Shown here: one piece after another, positions 50,887-59,586 of the stretch
How the letters are laid out: each line of letters begins with the position of its first letter
How positions within the stretch are numbered: position 1 is the first letter of the stretch
Assembly (NCBI RefSeq): GCF_000974805.1
Contig: NZ_BBQZ01000001.1
Location: 1 to 64,000, forward strand
From: Demequina salsinemoris
GTDB taxonomy: Bacteria > Actinomycetota > Actinomycetes > Actinomycetales > Demequinaceae
Length of the DNA: 64,000 nucleotides
Direction of reading: 5' to 3'
Made by a program: the position numbers and the translations under genes
The notes under the pieces: generated by a model
What the model was told of the DNA's origin: nothing
Seen by the model: the letters and a program-made list of their open reading frames with translations, nothing else
Databases searched by the model: none

Positions 50887-51720
50887 TCAGCCCTTCTGCA
50901 GCTCCTCGCCGAGCTCCTTCGCGCGCGCGATCGCGGCGTTGGCGCCGGCCGAGAACACGCCCTGAAGGCCCGCGGCCTCCATCGCGGCAAGGGCCGCGAG
51001 TGTCGTGCCGCCCTTCGAGCTGACCTTCGCACGCAGCTCGGCCGGGGTCTCGCCTGACTCCTCGAGCAGGGCGCCCGCGCCGATGAGCGTCTGCGCGGCG
51101 AGGGCCTCCGCCATGCCGCGGTCGAGGCCGTTCGCGATGCCTGCGGCCGCCATCGCCTCGGCGACCGCGTAGAAGAACGCGGGGCCCGACCCGGAGACCA
51201 CCGAGACGCCGGAGATGAGGTCCTCGGGAACTCGCACGACGAGTCCCGTGCCCTCGAGGATCCGCTCCGCGAGGGCCATGTGCTCCTCGGTCGCGTGCGC
51301 GCCCGCGGAGATCGACGTGGCGCCCTTGCCCAGGCGTGCAGGCGTGTTCGGCATCGAGCGGACCACGGCGATGCCGTCGGCGAGCAGCTCCTCGTAGAAG
51401 GACGACGGCAGGGCGGCGGCGACGGTCAGGATCAGGGCGTCGGGGGAGACCGAGCCGGAGATCTGGGTCAGCAGCGCGCGCATGTCCTGCGGCTTGACCG
51501 AGGTGACCACGACGTCGGCGCCCTCGACCGCCTGGGCCGCGTCCGTCGTCGTCCCGATGCCGTGCTCGGCCGCGAGCGGCGCGAGCCTCTCCTCGCTGCG
51601 CCCCGCGGCGACGATGCGATCCGCGGGCCAGCCCGCGCCTCGCATCGCGCCGATCACGGTGGTGCCGATGGTGCCGCCGCCGCCCAGGACGGCGACGCGG
51701 GGGAAGGTCTGCTCGCTCAT
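50887..51720 (-). CDS. proC: Pyrroline-5-carboxylate reductase
   Basis: 277 aa. The dinucleotide-binding start VAVLGGGGTIGTTVIGAM, DVVVTSVKPQDM, VVRSMPNTPARLGKG and the C-terminal signature SGSGPAFFYAVAEAMAAAGI with LLEESGETPAELRAKVSSKG are all there. It reduces P5C to proline with NAD(P)H, the last step of proline synthesis. It is followed on the same strand by an ABC exporter gene, but the order suggests separate transcription. Confidence 0.93.
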   Translation of the reverse strand: MSEQTFPRVAVLGGGGTIGTTVIGAMRGAGWPADRIVAAGRSEERLAPLAAEHGIGTTTDAAQAVEGADVVVTSVKPQDMRALLTQISGSVSPDALILTVAAALPSSFYEELLADGIAVVRSMPNTPARLGKGATSISAGAHATEEHMALAERILEGTGLVVRVPEDLISGVSVVSGSGPAFFYAVAEAMAAAGIANGLDRGMAEALAAQTLIGAGALLEESGETPAELRAKVSSKGGTTLAALAAMEAAGLQGVFSAGANAAIARAKELGEELQKG

Positions 51721-51792
51721 GCGGTCCAGGCTATCGGCAGGGTGCGACAATGCCCGCCCCGCCGGCGCGCGGGGCGGGCGTCGTCACGCGAG

Positions 51793-52542
51793 TCAGGCGG
51801 TGCGGCGCCGCAGCGTCGTCACGCCGAGGATCAGCGAGCCGACGATGAAGCCGACGAGGATCAGCACCTCGGGCCAGATGCCCGAGACGTTGTCCGCGAG
51901 GATGTCGTTGATCGCGTCGATCGCGTAGCTGAGCGGCAGGACCGTGGAGATCCAGTACAGGACGTCGGGCATGTCCTCGCGGTCCATGAACAGGCCCGCG
52001 ATGAGCAGCTGGGGGAGCAGCACGACCGGCATCATCTGGACGGCCTGGAACTCGGTGCGTGCCAGGGACGATGCGGCGAGGCCGAGCGCGGTGCCGAGCA
52101 GGGCGTCGAGGACGATGATGAGCACGAGCGCCCACACCGGTCCGGCGACGTCGAGGCTCAGGACGTAGACCGAGTACAGCGTGAGCAGCGTGCCCTGGAC
52201 CGCTGCGACCAGGCCGAACGCCATCGCGTAGCCGAGCACCACGTCGCCTCGCCGCATCGGCGAGGCCATGAGGCGCTCCATCGTGCCGGAGGTGCGCTCG
52301 CGCAGCGTCGCGACCGACGTGATGATGAACATCAGCAGCATGGGGAACAGGCCCATGAGGCGCGCGCCGAGAGGGTCGAACATCGGGGCGTTGGTGAGCG
52401 GGTCGATCGTGTCCCCGAAGAGCCACCACAGGAGCGTGAGCAGCAGCATCGGCAGCACGAGGAGCATCGCGATCGTGCGCTTGTCGGCGCGCAGCTGGAG
52501 CAGGACGCGCTTCGCGGTCGCGACGGTCAGCCTGGCGTTCAT
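51793..52542 (-). CDS. ABC-2-type exporter permease
   Basis: 249 aa with six membrane segments. SVATLRERTSGTMERLMASP is the ABC-2 signature between TM2 and TM3. It overlaps the ATPase stop (ATGA). Together they resemble DrrAB-type drug exporters. Confidence 0.87.
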   Translation of the reverse strand: MNARLTVATAKRVLLQLRADKRTIAMLLVLPMLLLTLLWWLFGDTIDPLTNAPMFDPLGARLMGLFPMLLMFIITSVATLRERTSGTMERLMASPMRRGDVVLGYAMAFGLVAAVQGTLLTLYSVYVLSLDVAGPVWALVLIIVLDALLGTALGLAASSLARTEFQAVQMMPVVLLPQLLIAGLFMDREDMPDVLYWISTVLPLSYAIDAINDILADNVSGIWPEVLILVGFIVGSLILGVTTLRRRTA

Positions 52543-53258
52543 GCCGCCTCCCCTCGACGGGCGAGCGCGAGGAAGGCGGACTCGGCGTCCGTCGTGCCCG
52601 TGTCCGCGGTGATCTCGTCGAGCGTGCCGTCCGCGAGGATCCGGCCCTCACGCAGGAACAGGAGGCGGTCGCAGCGCGTGGCCTCGTCCATGACGTGGCT
52701 CGAGACGAGGATCGTGGTGCCCTGGTCCGAGAAGTGTCGGAAGAGCTTCCAGAGGTCGTCGCGCAGCGCGGGGTCGAGGCCGACGGTGGGCTCGTCGAGG
52801 ACGAGCAGGTCCGGGTGGCCGAGGATCGCCGCCGCGAGCGACACGCGCGAGCGCTGGCCGCCCGAGAGCGTGTCGACCACCTGGTCGGCCTGCTCGGACA
52901 GCCCGACGCTCGCGATGGTGTGGGTGACGTTGGCGGCGTCGGCCCCGACGAGGGTGCCGAAGTAGCTGAGGTTCTGGCGGACCGTGAGGTCGCCGTAGAC
53001 CGACGGCGCCTGAGTCACGTAGCCGACGCGGTGGCGCAGCGGGGGCGTCCCGGCGTCGATGCCGAAGATCTTGATGTCGCCGCCCGCGACGATCTGCGCG
53101 CCGACGATGGACCGCATGAGGGTGGACTTGCCGCCGCCCGAGGGGCCGAGCAGCCCGACGACCGCGCCGCGCGGCACGGTCAACGAGAGGTCGTGGAGCA
53201 CTTCCTTGCTGCCCCGGACGACCCTGAGACCTTCGATCTCGATCGCGTTATTCTCCAT
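52539..53258 (-). CDS. ABC exporter ATP-binding protein
   Basis: 239 aa. Walker A LLGPSGGGKSTLM, Q-loop GYVTQAPSVY, signature VDTLSGGQRSRVSLAAAI, Walker B LLVLDEPTVGLD and H-loop SSHVMDEA are in order. It pairs with the permease gene that follows it. A TetR-type gene lies directly upstream, so drug- or metabolite-induced expression is likely. Confidence 0.92.
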   Translation of the reverse strand: MENNAIEIEGLRVVRGSKEVLHDLSLTVPRGAVVGLLGPSGGGKSTLMRSIVGAQIVAGGDIKIFGIDAGTPPLRHRVGYVTQAPSVYGDLTVRQNLSYFGTLVGADAANVTHTIASVGLSEQADQVVDTLSGGQRSRVSLAAAILGHPDLLVLDEPTVGLDPALRDDLWKLFRHFSDQGTTILVSSHVMDEATRCDRLLFLREGRILADGTLDEITADTGTTDAESAFLALARRGEAA

Positions 53259-53299
53259 GCGAGGAATTATCCTCCCGTTCCGTGCCTCCGCGCAACCCC

Positions 53300-53893
53300 T
53301 CAGAGGTCCTGGGTGAGGTACCTCTGCACCGTCGGACCGTAGATCGCCACGAGATCGGCCCGCGGCGCCTCCTCCAGTCTGCTGAACCCGAGCAGATGGC
53401 GCGCGACGGCGAGCCCGATCATCTGCGAGCCGACGAGCGAGGCCCGCAGCAGCGCATCGTCCTCGTCGTATCCGCGCGCGAGCAGCACCTGGAGCATGAC
53501 GTCGTTCATCATGACGCCGCGCACCGCGTCCGCGACCTCGTCGAACGCGATCGCGGTGCGCAGGACCGTGCGCATGCGCACCCCGTCGACCGGGTCGTCC
53601 CAGAGTCGGAGGAACTGGTCGACGAGCGCGGCGCCGAGCTCGTCCTCGGGAACCTCGATGAGGCGCGCGAGCCTCGGGTCGTCGCGCTCCGCCGGGCGCA
53701 GCGCCGTGACGAACAGCTCGAGCTTCGATCCGAACCAGTGCCGGACCAGCGCGGGGTCGACGCCGGCCGCGCGTGCGACAGCGCGCATCGATGCCGAGTA
53801 GCCGTCGCGCACGAACACGTTCGCGGCGGCGGCCAGGATCTCGGCGCGGGTGTCGGAACCCGCGCCCCGGGGGCCTCGCGGCGCCGGCGTCAC
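53300..53893 (-). CDS. TetR-family regulator
   Basis: 197 aa from a GTG overlapping the TGA of the upstream gene (GTGA). The helix-turn-helix is DTRAEILAAAANVFVRDGYS to AVARAAGVDPALVRHWFGSK; the C-terminal ligand domain is helical. It lies 41 bp upstream of the ABC ATPase gene and probably represses that exporter. Confidence 0.88.
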   Translation of the reverse strand: MTPAPRGPRGAGSDTRAEILAAAANVFVRDGYSASMRAVARAAGVDPALVRHWFGSKLELFVTALRPAERDDPRLARLIEVPEDELGAALVDQFLRLWDDPVDGVRMRTVLRTAIAFDEVADAVRGVMMNDVMLQVLLARGYDEDDALLRASLVGSQMIGLAVARHLLGFSRLEEAPRADLVAIYGPTVQRYLTQDL

Positions 53894-55200
53894 AGTCCGT
53901 ACTTGTTGTACAGCTCGAGCAGCTGGTCGTGGTCGCCCGTCGCCACGAAGACCGCGGTCGCGTTGCGCCACACGACGGTGGTCGCATCGTCCGTCTCGAT
54001 GACCGAGGCGGTCCCGACGACCTCACCTGCGGCATCCGTGACGTCGCCGAGCTCCTCCCCGCCCTTGGCGAGGGCCTTGTAGGCCTTCGTGGCCGCCTTG
54101 ACCTCGTAGTGCTGGATCGCGAGCACATCGATGATGTCGGTGCCGTCGCTGTAGCGCAGGTCGTACGCCTCGGCGGCGCGCTGGGGGAGGGCGTCCCCCT
54201 CCGGGTCGAGCGCGTCCACCGCGGTGAGCGCGAACGTTCCCGCCGTGAGCGGGATGGCTGAGAGGAAGGCGGACGCGTCGTCCGGGAGGGCTGTCGGCTC
54301 GATCGAGGGCCCTGCCGGGCCGGTGACATGGATCTCGGCCGCCACGACCACCGGATCGGGCGACAGCGCGACGACGATGCCGTAGCCGATGCCCGCCCAC
54401 ACCACGATGCCCGCCAGCACAAGCGCGGCGATCACAGGAAGGGACGCGCGGGGTCGTCCCGCGGAATCGACGTCGCCTCCGCTCGGGGGCGTGCCCTGCC
54501 CGTCGTCCTCGTGCATGAGGTCGTCGTGCGCGTCCGTGTCCTGCGCGTCGTCAGACCCCGTCGGTGCCTCGGGCTCCGCGGGCTCGGGCGCGGCAGGCTC
54601 CTGGGCCGGGGTCTCTGCCGAGGCCGCGGGCGGCCAGGTCACGTCGGGGGCAGCGCTCTGGTGCGATGCCGCCGCGGCAGCGCCGAGTGCGATCGATGCC
54701 GGGTCGCTGCTCTCAGAAGCCATCGCGGGCTCCTCGGTCTCCGCGAGGCTCACGGGAGCGAAGATCGTCCGAGGCTCGTAGCGCGGGGTGAAGGGGGCCT
54801 CCTCCGCGCCGAAGGGCGGCGTGAGCCTGCTCGAAGGGGAGTCCGCCGGGCTCGAGGCCCGCATCCACCCTGCCGGGACGCTCTGCGCGGGTGCTCCCGA
54901 CGCCTCGAGTGCCGCATTCGTCACGGCCGTCTCCCCGAGCAGCTGAACCTGGTCCGCGGGTGCTCCGTCGGCCTCCGGGTGATCGTACGGCGACACGGGT
55001 CGTCCGCCGACGGGCGTCAAGGGGATGCTGCCCGTGGTCGGCATGATCTCGTCGCTTGCGGGAGGGGTCACCGCCGGGATGACCTCGCCCTCGTCGCCCT
55101 CGATCGGCTCGGGGGTCATCGCGCGGGCAGGAGTGGGGAAGGACTGCCAGTCCGTCGCCTCCTCAGGCGTCGGCTGTGACGCACCACGGGTGTCCGACAT
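53890..55200 (-). CDS. Hypothetical membrane protein with long disordered N-terminus
   Basis: 436 aa. Residues 1-260 are low-complexity, rich in Pro, Ala, Glu and Ser, and probably disordered. One membrane segment (PVIAALVLAGIVVWAGIGYG) follows near 265-285. The C-terminal 140 residues (EIHVTGPAGPSIEPTALPDD to LLELYNKYGL) form an outer domain. No family is recognised. It shares a GTGA junction with the TetR gene. Confidence 0.7.
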   Translation of the reverse strand: MSDTRGASQPTPEEATDWQSFPTPARAMTPEPIEGDEGEVIPAVTPPASDEIMPTTGSIPLTPVGGRPVSPYDHPEADGAPADQVQLLGETAVTNAALEASGAPAQSVPAGWMRASSPADSPSSRLTPPFGAEEAPFTPRYEPRTIFAPVSLAETEEPAMASESSDPASIALGAAAAASHQSAAPDVTWPPAASAETPAQEPAAPEPAEPEAPTGSDDAQDTDAHDDLMHEDDGQGTPPSGGDVDSAGRPRASLPVIAALVLAGIVVWAGIGYGIVVALSPDPVVVAAEIHVTGPAGPSIEPTALPDDASAFLSAIPLTAGTFALTAVDALDPEGDALPQRAAEAYDLRYSDGTDIIDVLAIQHYEVKAATKAYKALAKGGEELGDVTDAAGEVVGTASVIETDDATTVVWRNATAVFVATGDHDQLLELYNKYGL

Positions 55201-55277
55201 GGCCCCAGCCTAGGGTCTGCGTCCGACGGCGGGCCGAGGCGCGCGGGATGTCGGACCTCCCGGCTACCGTGTCCACC

Positions 55278-56669
55278 ATGGCAACCAACCGTCGAAGCGC
55301 CCCCGGCTACCGCTGCACCGAGTGCGGCTGGACGGCGGTCAAGTGGGTCGGTCGCTGCGGCGAGTGCCAGGCGTGGGGCACCGTGGTGGAGGCAGGCGTG
55401 TCCGCGGCGGGACCCGCGACCAAGGCGACAGCGCCCACGCACGCAGCCACCCCCATCCCCGACGTTTCGGCCGAGTCGTCGACGCGACGCCCTACGGGAG
55501 TGGGGGAGTTCGATCGCGTCCTGGGCGGAGGCCTCGTGCCAGGCGCGGTGATCCTGCTCGCGGGCGAGCCCGGGGTCGGCAAGTCGACCCTCCTGCTCGA
55601 CGTGGCCGCGCGGGCCGCGCGCTCCGGGGACCGCGTCCTGTACGTCACCGGTGAGGAGTCCGCTGGGCAGGTGCGGCTGCGCGCGGAGAGGATCGGTGCG
55701 CTCGAGCGCGGAGTGCTGCTCGCGGCCGAGACGGACCTGGGCGCGGTGCTGTCGCACATCGACTCCGCCGAGCCGCATCTCATGATGGTCGACTCGATCC
55801 AGACCCTCGCCTCCGCGGAGATCGAGGGGACGGCGGGAGGCGTCGGTCAGGTGCGCGAGGTCGCGCAGTCGCTCATCCAGGCCGCGAAGACCCGAGGAAT
55901 CCCGACGGTGCTCGTCGGGCACGTCACCAAGGACGGGTCGGTCGCCGGACCGCGCCTCGTCGAGCATCTGGTGGATGTCGTATGCCAGTTCGAGGGTGAG
56001 CAGCACTCAGCGCTGCGTCTGCTGCGCGCGATCAAGAACCGCTTCGGCTCGGTCGATGAGGTCGGCTGCTTCCAGCTCGTCGATGACGGCATCGAGTCGG
56101 TCTCCGATCCGTCGGGACTGTTCCTCTCCCACGACGGCGCACACGTGCCCGGCACCTGCGCGACCATCACCCTGGACGGCAAGCGGCCCCTGCCGTCGGA
56201 GATCCAGGCGCTGGTCGCGCCGTCCGCGCTCAGCAACCCCCGGCGCGCGACCTCCGGGATCGACGGCGCGAGGGTGTCGATGATCCTCGCGGTCCTGCAC
56301 CGCCGTGCCGGTCTCGCGGTCGCCGCCGACGACGTCTACGTGTCCACGATCGGCGGCGCCAGGGTGACAGAGCCCGCGGCGGACGTCGCGCTCGCCCTCG
56401 CGCTCGCGTCCGCGCGGCTCGATCGGCCGGTCCGCGAGGGGTTGGCTGCCGTCGGCGAGGTGGCGCTGTCCGGCGCGATCCGACCCGTGAGCGCGCTGTC
56501 GCAGCGCGTCGCCGAGGCCGGACGTCTGGGATTCCGCGACATCGTCGTGCCTGCTTCGGCCAAGAACGTGAAGGCGCCGACCGGGGTTCGCCTGCACCCG
56601 GTGCAGACGCTCGCCGAGGCGGTGCACGTCGCGCTGCCCGCCGAGGACCGCGCGGCCGCGCCGTTCTAG
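55278..56669 (+). CDS. radA: DNA repair protein RadA (Sms)
   Basis: 463 aa. The N-terminal C4 zinc finger is CTECGW...CGECQAW. Walker A GEPGVGKSTLLLD, the RadA-specific KNRFGS motif, Walker B HLMMVDSIQ and a C-terminal Lon-like domain (EPAADVALALALASARLDRP, GEVALSGAIR) follow. RadA is a branch-migration helicase in homologous recombination. TACCGT seven bases before the ATG suggests a leaderless transcript. Confidence 0.95.
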   Translation: MATNRRSAPGYRCTECGWTAVKWVGRCGECQAWGTVVEAGVSAAGPATKATAPTHAATPIPDVSAESSTRRPTGVGEFDRVLGGGLVPGAVILLAGEPGVGKSTLLLDVAARAARSGDRVLYVTGEESAGQVRLRAERIGALERGVLLAAETDLGAVLSHIDSAEPHLMMVDSIQTLASAEIEGTAGGVGQVREVAQSLIQAAKTRGIPTVLVGHVTKDGSVAGPRLVEHLVDVVCQFEGEQHSALRLLRAIKNRFGSVDEVGCFQLVDDGIESVSDPSGLFLSHDGAHVPGTCATITLDGKRPLPSEIQALVAPSALSNPRRATSGIDGARVSMILAVLHRRAGLAVAADDVYVSTIGGARVTEPAADVALALALASARLDRPVREGLAAVGEVALSGAIRPVSALSQRVAEAGRLGFRDIVVPASAKNVKAPTGVRLHPVQTLAEAVHVALPAEDRAAAPF

Positions 56670-56672
56670 CCG

Positions 56673-57296
56673 CTACGCGGTGATCTCGAACTGCGTGGGC
56701 TCGGCCTCGATGCCCTGCAGGGTGAGCGTGGCCCAGTAGTAGCCGGCCTGCGTCTCGTTGGGAGAGTCTCCGCAGTCGGGCGCGGACCAGTTGCCGGTCC
56801 ACGTCACGTTGAACTTCTCGGTCGAGCCGTCGGACAGCAGGAAGTCGCTCTCCTTGATGGTCGACTCCTTGCGGCAGTCGGCGGTCGAGTAGATCTCCTC
56901 GCTGCCCGAGGTGATCACGAGATCGCTGTCCTTGCCACCGGTGCTGAACAGGCAGGCGGAGGACCCGACGTGCGTGACCTTGACCTTGAACACCGGGGCG
57001 GTGCCGACCGCGACGGAGAAGTCGGCTGGCGTCACGGCGATCTCGACGTCGTCGACGCCGCACGCGCGGTTCGCGTCGGCCGCCGCGTCAGCGGCCGCGG
57101 CTGACGTCGTCGCGTCGGCGCTCACGCTCGCGGTGGCGGCGGGGTCGCTCTCCTCGGCGGTGCCGTCGCCCGAGGGCGCGAAGATCAGGAACCAGGCGAC
57201 CACGACCACGAGCACGACGATCGCGAGGAGCAGCAGGCGCCGCATCCAGTAGACCCGCGCAGGCTTGCGCCCGACCGGGTGCCGTAGACCGTCCAT
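56673..57296 (-). CDS. Hypothetical membrane-anchored Ig-like protein
   Basis: 207 aa. One N-terminal membrane segment (LLLLAIVVLVVVVAWFLIFA), an Ala/Ser/Thr linker, then an outer beta-rich domain with four Cys (ANRACGVDDVEIAVTPAD, SSACLFSTGG, TADCRKE, APDCGDS). It resembles immunoglobulin-like outer proteins of actinobacteria. No function is known. It is convergent with radA, 3 bp apart. Confidence 0.7.
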   Translation of the reverse strand: MDGLRHPVGRKPARVYWMRRLLLLAIVVLVVVVAWFLIFAPSGDGTAEESDPAATASVSADATTSAAAADAAADANRACGVDDVEIAVTPADFSVAVGTAPVFKVKVTHVGSSACLFSTGGKDSDLVITSGSEEIYSTADCRKESTIKESDFLLSDGSTEKFNVTWTGNWSAPDCGDSPNETQAGYYWATLTLQGIEAEPTQFEITA

Positions 57297-57357
57297 GACC
57301 GCTCCTTCCCTTTTGTCACTTCACGGTAGTCACGCTCAGCGCTGGAACAATGAAGGC

Positions 57358-58257
57358 ATGCCGACCACGCCGCAAGCCGACCGCGACGCCCGCATGGTGG
57401 GGGAGGTGATCGACTGGTTCGCGACGGAGGCCCGCGACCTGCCGTGGAGGCGCTCCGACTGCTCGCCGTGGGGCGTGCTCGTGAGCGAGGTGATGCTCCA
57501 GCAGACTCCGGTCGTCCGGGTCGAGCCCGTGTGGCGCGAGTGGATGGCGCGCTGGCCGACGCCCGCAGCCCTCGCCGCCGACGAGCAGGCCGACGCGGTG
57601 CGCGCGTGGGGACGCCTCGGGTATCCCCGGCGCGCCAAGAGGCTGTGGGAGTGCGCGGTCGCGCTCGTCGAGCGGCACCGTGGCTCGGTTCCCGCCGATG
57701 AGGGGACCCTCCTCGCCCTTCCCGGGATCGGCGCGTACACGGCCGCCGCAGTCGCCGCTTTCGCCTACGGACGACGCGCCACCGTCCTGGACACGAACGT
57801 CCGCCGGGTCATCGGGCGGGCCTGGGAGGGAAGGCCCCTTCCCGCCCTGCACCAGACGGTCGGCGAGCGGGAGCACGCATCGTCCCTGGTCCCGGACGAT
57901 GCGTCACGAGCAGTCGCCTGGGCGGCGGGCTCGATGGAGCTCGGCGCGCTCGTCTGCACCGCGCGGGTGCCGCGCTGTGACGAGTGCCCGCTCGCGGCCG
58001 ACTGCCGCTGGCTGGCCGAGGGCGCGACCGGGCTCGAGCAGGCCCCCCGGAAGGTGCAGCCGTGGCACGGCACCGATCGTCAGGTACGCGGCCGGATCAT
58101 GGCGCTGCTGCGCGCGGCGCACGTGCCGGTCACCGTCACGGGGCATGCCTCGCTCGAGGACGTCGAGCCGGGGCAGCTCGACTCGTGCCTCGAGTCGCTC
58201 GTGGAGGACGGGCTGGTCAGGTTGGTCGACGAGGAGCGCGGCGCCTACGCGCTGTGA
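57358..58257 (+). CDS. mutY: A/G-specific adenine DNA glycosylase
   Basis: 299 aa. The catalytic Glu is in VSEVMLQQTPV, the helix-hairpin-helix is LLALPGIGAYTAAAVAAFA with the catalytic Asp in VLDTNVRR, and the [4Fe-4S] ligands have exact C-x6-C-x2-C-x5-C spacing (CTARVPRCDECPLAADC). It removes adenine opposite 8-oxoguanine. The C-terminal NUDIX-like 8-oxoG domain is absent, replaced by a short wHTH-like tail, as in other actinobacterial MutY. Two facing GGACGATGC words lie in its codons at 57877-57902. Confidence 0.93.
   Translation: MPTTPQADRDARMVGEVIDWFATEARDLPWRRSDCSPWGVLVSEVMLQQTPVVRVEPVWREWMARWPTPAALAADEQADAVRAWGRLGYPRRAKRLWECAVALVERHRGSVPADEGTLLALPGIGAYTAAAVAAFAYGRRATVLDTNVRRVIGRAWEGRPLPALHQTVGEREHASSLVPDDASRAVAWAAGSMELGALVCTARVPRCDECPLAADCRWLAEGATGLEQAPRKVQPWHGTDRQVRGRIMALLRAAHVPVTVTGHASLEDVEPGQLDSCLESLVEDGLVRLVDEERGAYAL
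57877..57902. repeat. Inverted pair of the GGACGATGC word within mutY
   Basis: GCATCGTCC (57877-57885) and GGACGATGC (57894-57902) face each other across 8 bases, giving a 9-bp perfect stem (10 bp if one counts the flanking C/G) inside codons for Ala-Ser-Ser and Asp-Asp-Ala. It is one of 37 copies of the word in the window. Confidence 0.9.
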
Positions 58258-58306
58258 GCGCGCGGCGACGGCCGCACTCCGGCCGTCATCCGCATCGTCC
58301 CTGGTT

Positions 58307-59323
58307 CTAGAGCCACTCGGTCCCGTGGACGGCGTGCGGCTCGATCGCCCTCAGCTCGTCGTCGGAGAGCGGCGCGGCGTCGAGAGCGGCGAGGTTCGCG
58401 TGCAGCTGCTCGACCGACGAGGCGCCCACCAGCGCGGACGTCACGCGCGAGTCGCGCAGCACCCACGTGAGCGCCATCTGAGCGAGCGTCTGCCCGCGCC
58501 CCACGGCGATCTCGTTGAGGGCCCGCGCGCGCTCGAGGTACAGGTCGGTGATGTTCTTCTCGGACAGGAACGCGGAGTGCGTCACGCGCGAGCCGGCCGG
58601 GACGCCGCCCAGGTAGCGGTCGGTCAGCAGTCCCTGAGCGAGCGGCGAGAAGACGATCGCTCCTGCGCCCACGTCGCCGAGAGCGTCGAGCAGTCCGTCC
58701 TGCTCCACGCGGCGGTCGAACATGTTGTAACGCGGCTGGTGGATGAGCAGGGGCGTGCCGAGCTCGCGCAGGATGCGCGCCGCCTCGCGCGTGCCATGCG
58801 CGTCGTAGTTGGAGATGCCCGCGTACAGCGCCTTGCCCGAGCGCACCGCCTGGTCGAGCGCCATCATCGACTCCTCGATGGGCGTGTCCGGGTCGGGGCG
58901 GTGGTGGTAGAAGATGTCGACGTAGTCGACCCCCATGCGGGTGAGCGACTGGTCGAGGCTCGACAGCAGGTACTTGCGCGAGCCCCATTCCCCGTACGGC
59001 CCGGGCCACATGTGATACCCGGCCTTGGTGCTGATGAGGATCTCGTCTCGGTACGGCTTCAGATCCTCGGCGAGGATCCGCCCGAAGTTGATCTCCGCGC
59101 TGCCGGGGGGCGGACCGTAGTTGTTCGCGAGGTCGAAGTGCGTGACGCCCGCGTCGAAGGCGGCGAGGACGATGTCGCGCATCGTCTCCTGCGGCTTGGT
59201 GTCGCCGAAGTTCTGCCACAGGCCGAGGCTCACGCCGGGGAGCTTCAAGCCCCAGCGGCCGCAGCGGCGGTAGTCCATGGAGTCGTAGCGGGCGGCGTCG
59301 GCCACATACGGATCGTGAGTCAT
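58307..59323 (-). CDS. Aldo/keto reductase, YghZ/KvbB-like
   Basis: 338 aa. GVTHFDLANNYGPPPGSAE carries the catalytic Asp and Tyr; ISTKAGYHMWPGPYGEWGSR includes the catalytic Lys and the YghZ-specific insertion; DYVDIFYHHRPDPDTP and the C-terminal NADPH loop follow. YghZ reduces L-glyceraldehyde-3-phosphate and methylglyoxal; the substrate here is inferred. Confidence 0.87.
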   Translation of the reverse strand: MTHDPYVADAARYDSMDYRRCGRWGLKLPGVSLGLWQNFGDTKPQETMRDIVLAAFDAGVTHFDLANNYGPPPGSAEINFGRILAEDLKPYRDEILISTKAGYHMWPGPYGEWGSRKYLLSSLDQSLTRMGVDYVDIFYHHRPDPDTPIEESMMALDQAVRSGKALYAGISNYDAHGTREAARILRELGTPLLIHQPRYNMFDRRVEQDGLLDALGDVGAGAIVFSPLAQGLLTDRYLGGVPAGSRVTHSAFLSEKNITDLYLERARALNEIAVGRGQTLAQMALTWVLRDSRVTSALVGASSVEQLHANLAALDAAPLSDDELRAIEPHAVHGTEWL

Positions 59324-59388
59324 GCCGCCAGCCTATTGCCGGGCCCGGCCGGTGCCCACCCCAGGCCCGCCCGCCCATCCCGATGTCT

Positions 59389-59445
59389 CCTGGCGGGACA
59401 TGAGTGCCGGATCCGCGGCAGATCCGGCACTCATGTCCCGCCAGG
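59389..59445. repeat. 25-bp perfect inverted repeat between the aldo/keto reductase gene and clpC
   Basis: Positions 59389-59413 (starting CCTGGCGGGACATGAG) are the exact reverse complement of 59421-59445, separated by the 7-nt loop CGCGGCA. It is 66 bp upstream of the reductase start and 142 bp past clpC. GGACGATGC words at 59462 and 59504 lie next to it. Its length exceeds that of a normal terminator. Confidence 0.92.
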
Positions 59446-59522
59446 GTGCAACGGGGGGCACGGACGATGCGAGCGTCGGCGGGGCGCGGGAGAGGGAGGT
59501 CCCGCATCGTCCGGGAACGGCG

Positions 59523-59556
59523 AAGGCCCGCCGCCCCTTGCGGGGCGACGGGCCTT
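59523..59556 (-). terminator. Terminator of clpC
   Basis: 15-nt arms (59523-59537 and 59542-59556) pair with one mismatch around a GCAA tetraloop on the minus strand. It begins 30 bp after the clpC stop. Confidence 0.75.
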
Positions 59557-59586
59557 GCCGAAGCGGTGCGGTCGAGCCGCCCGGGT

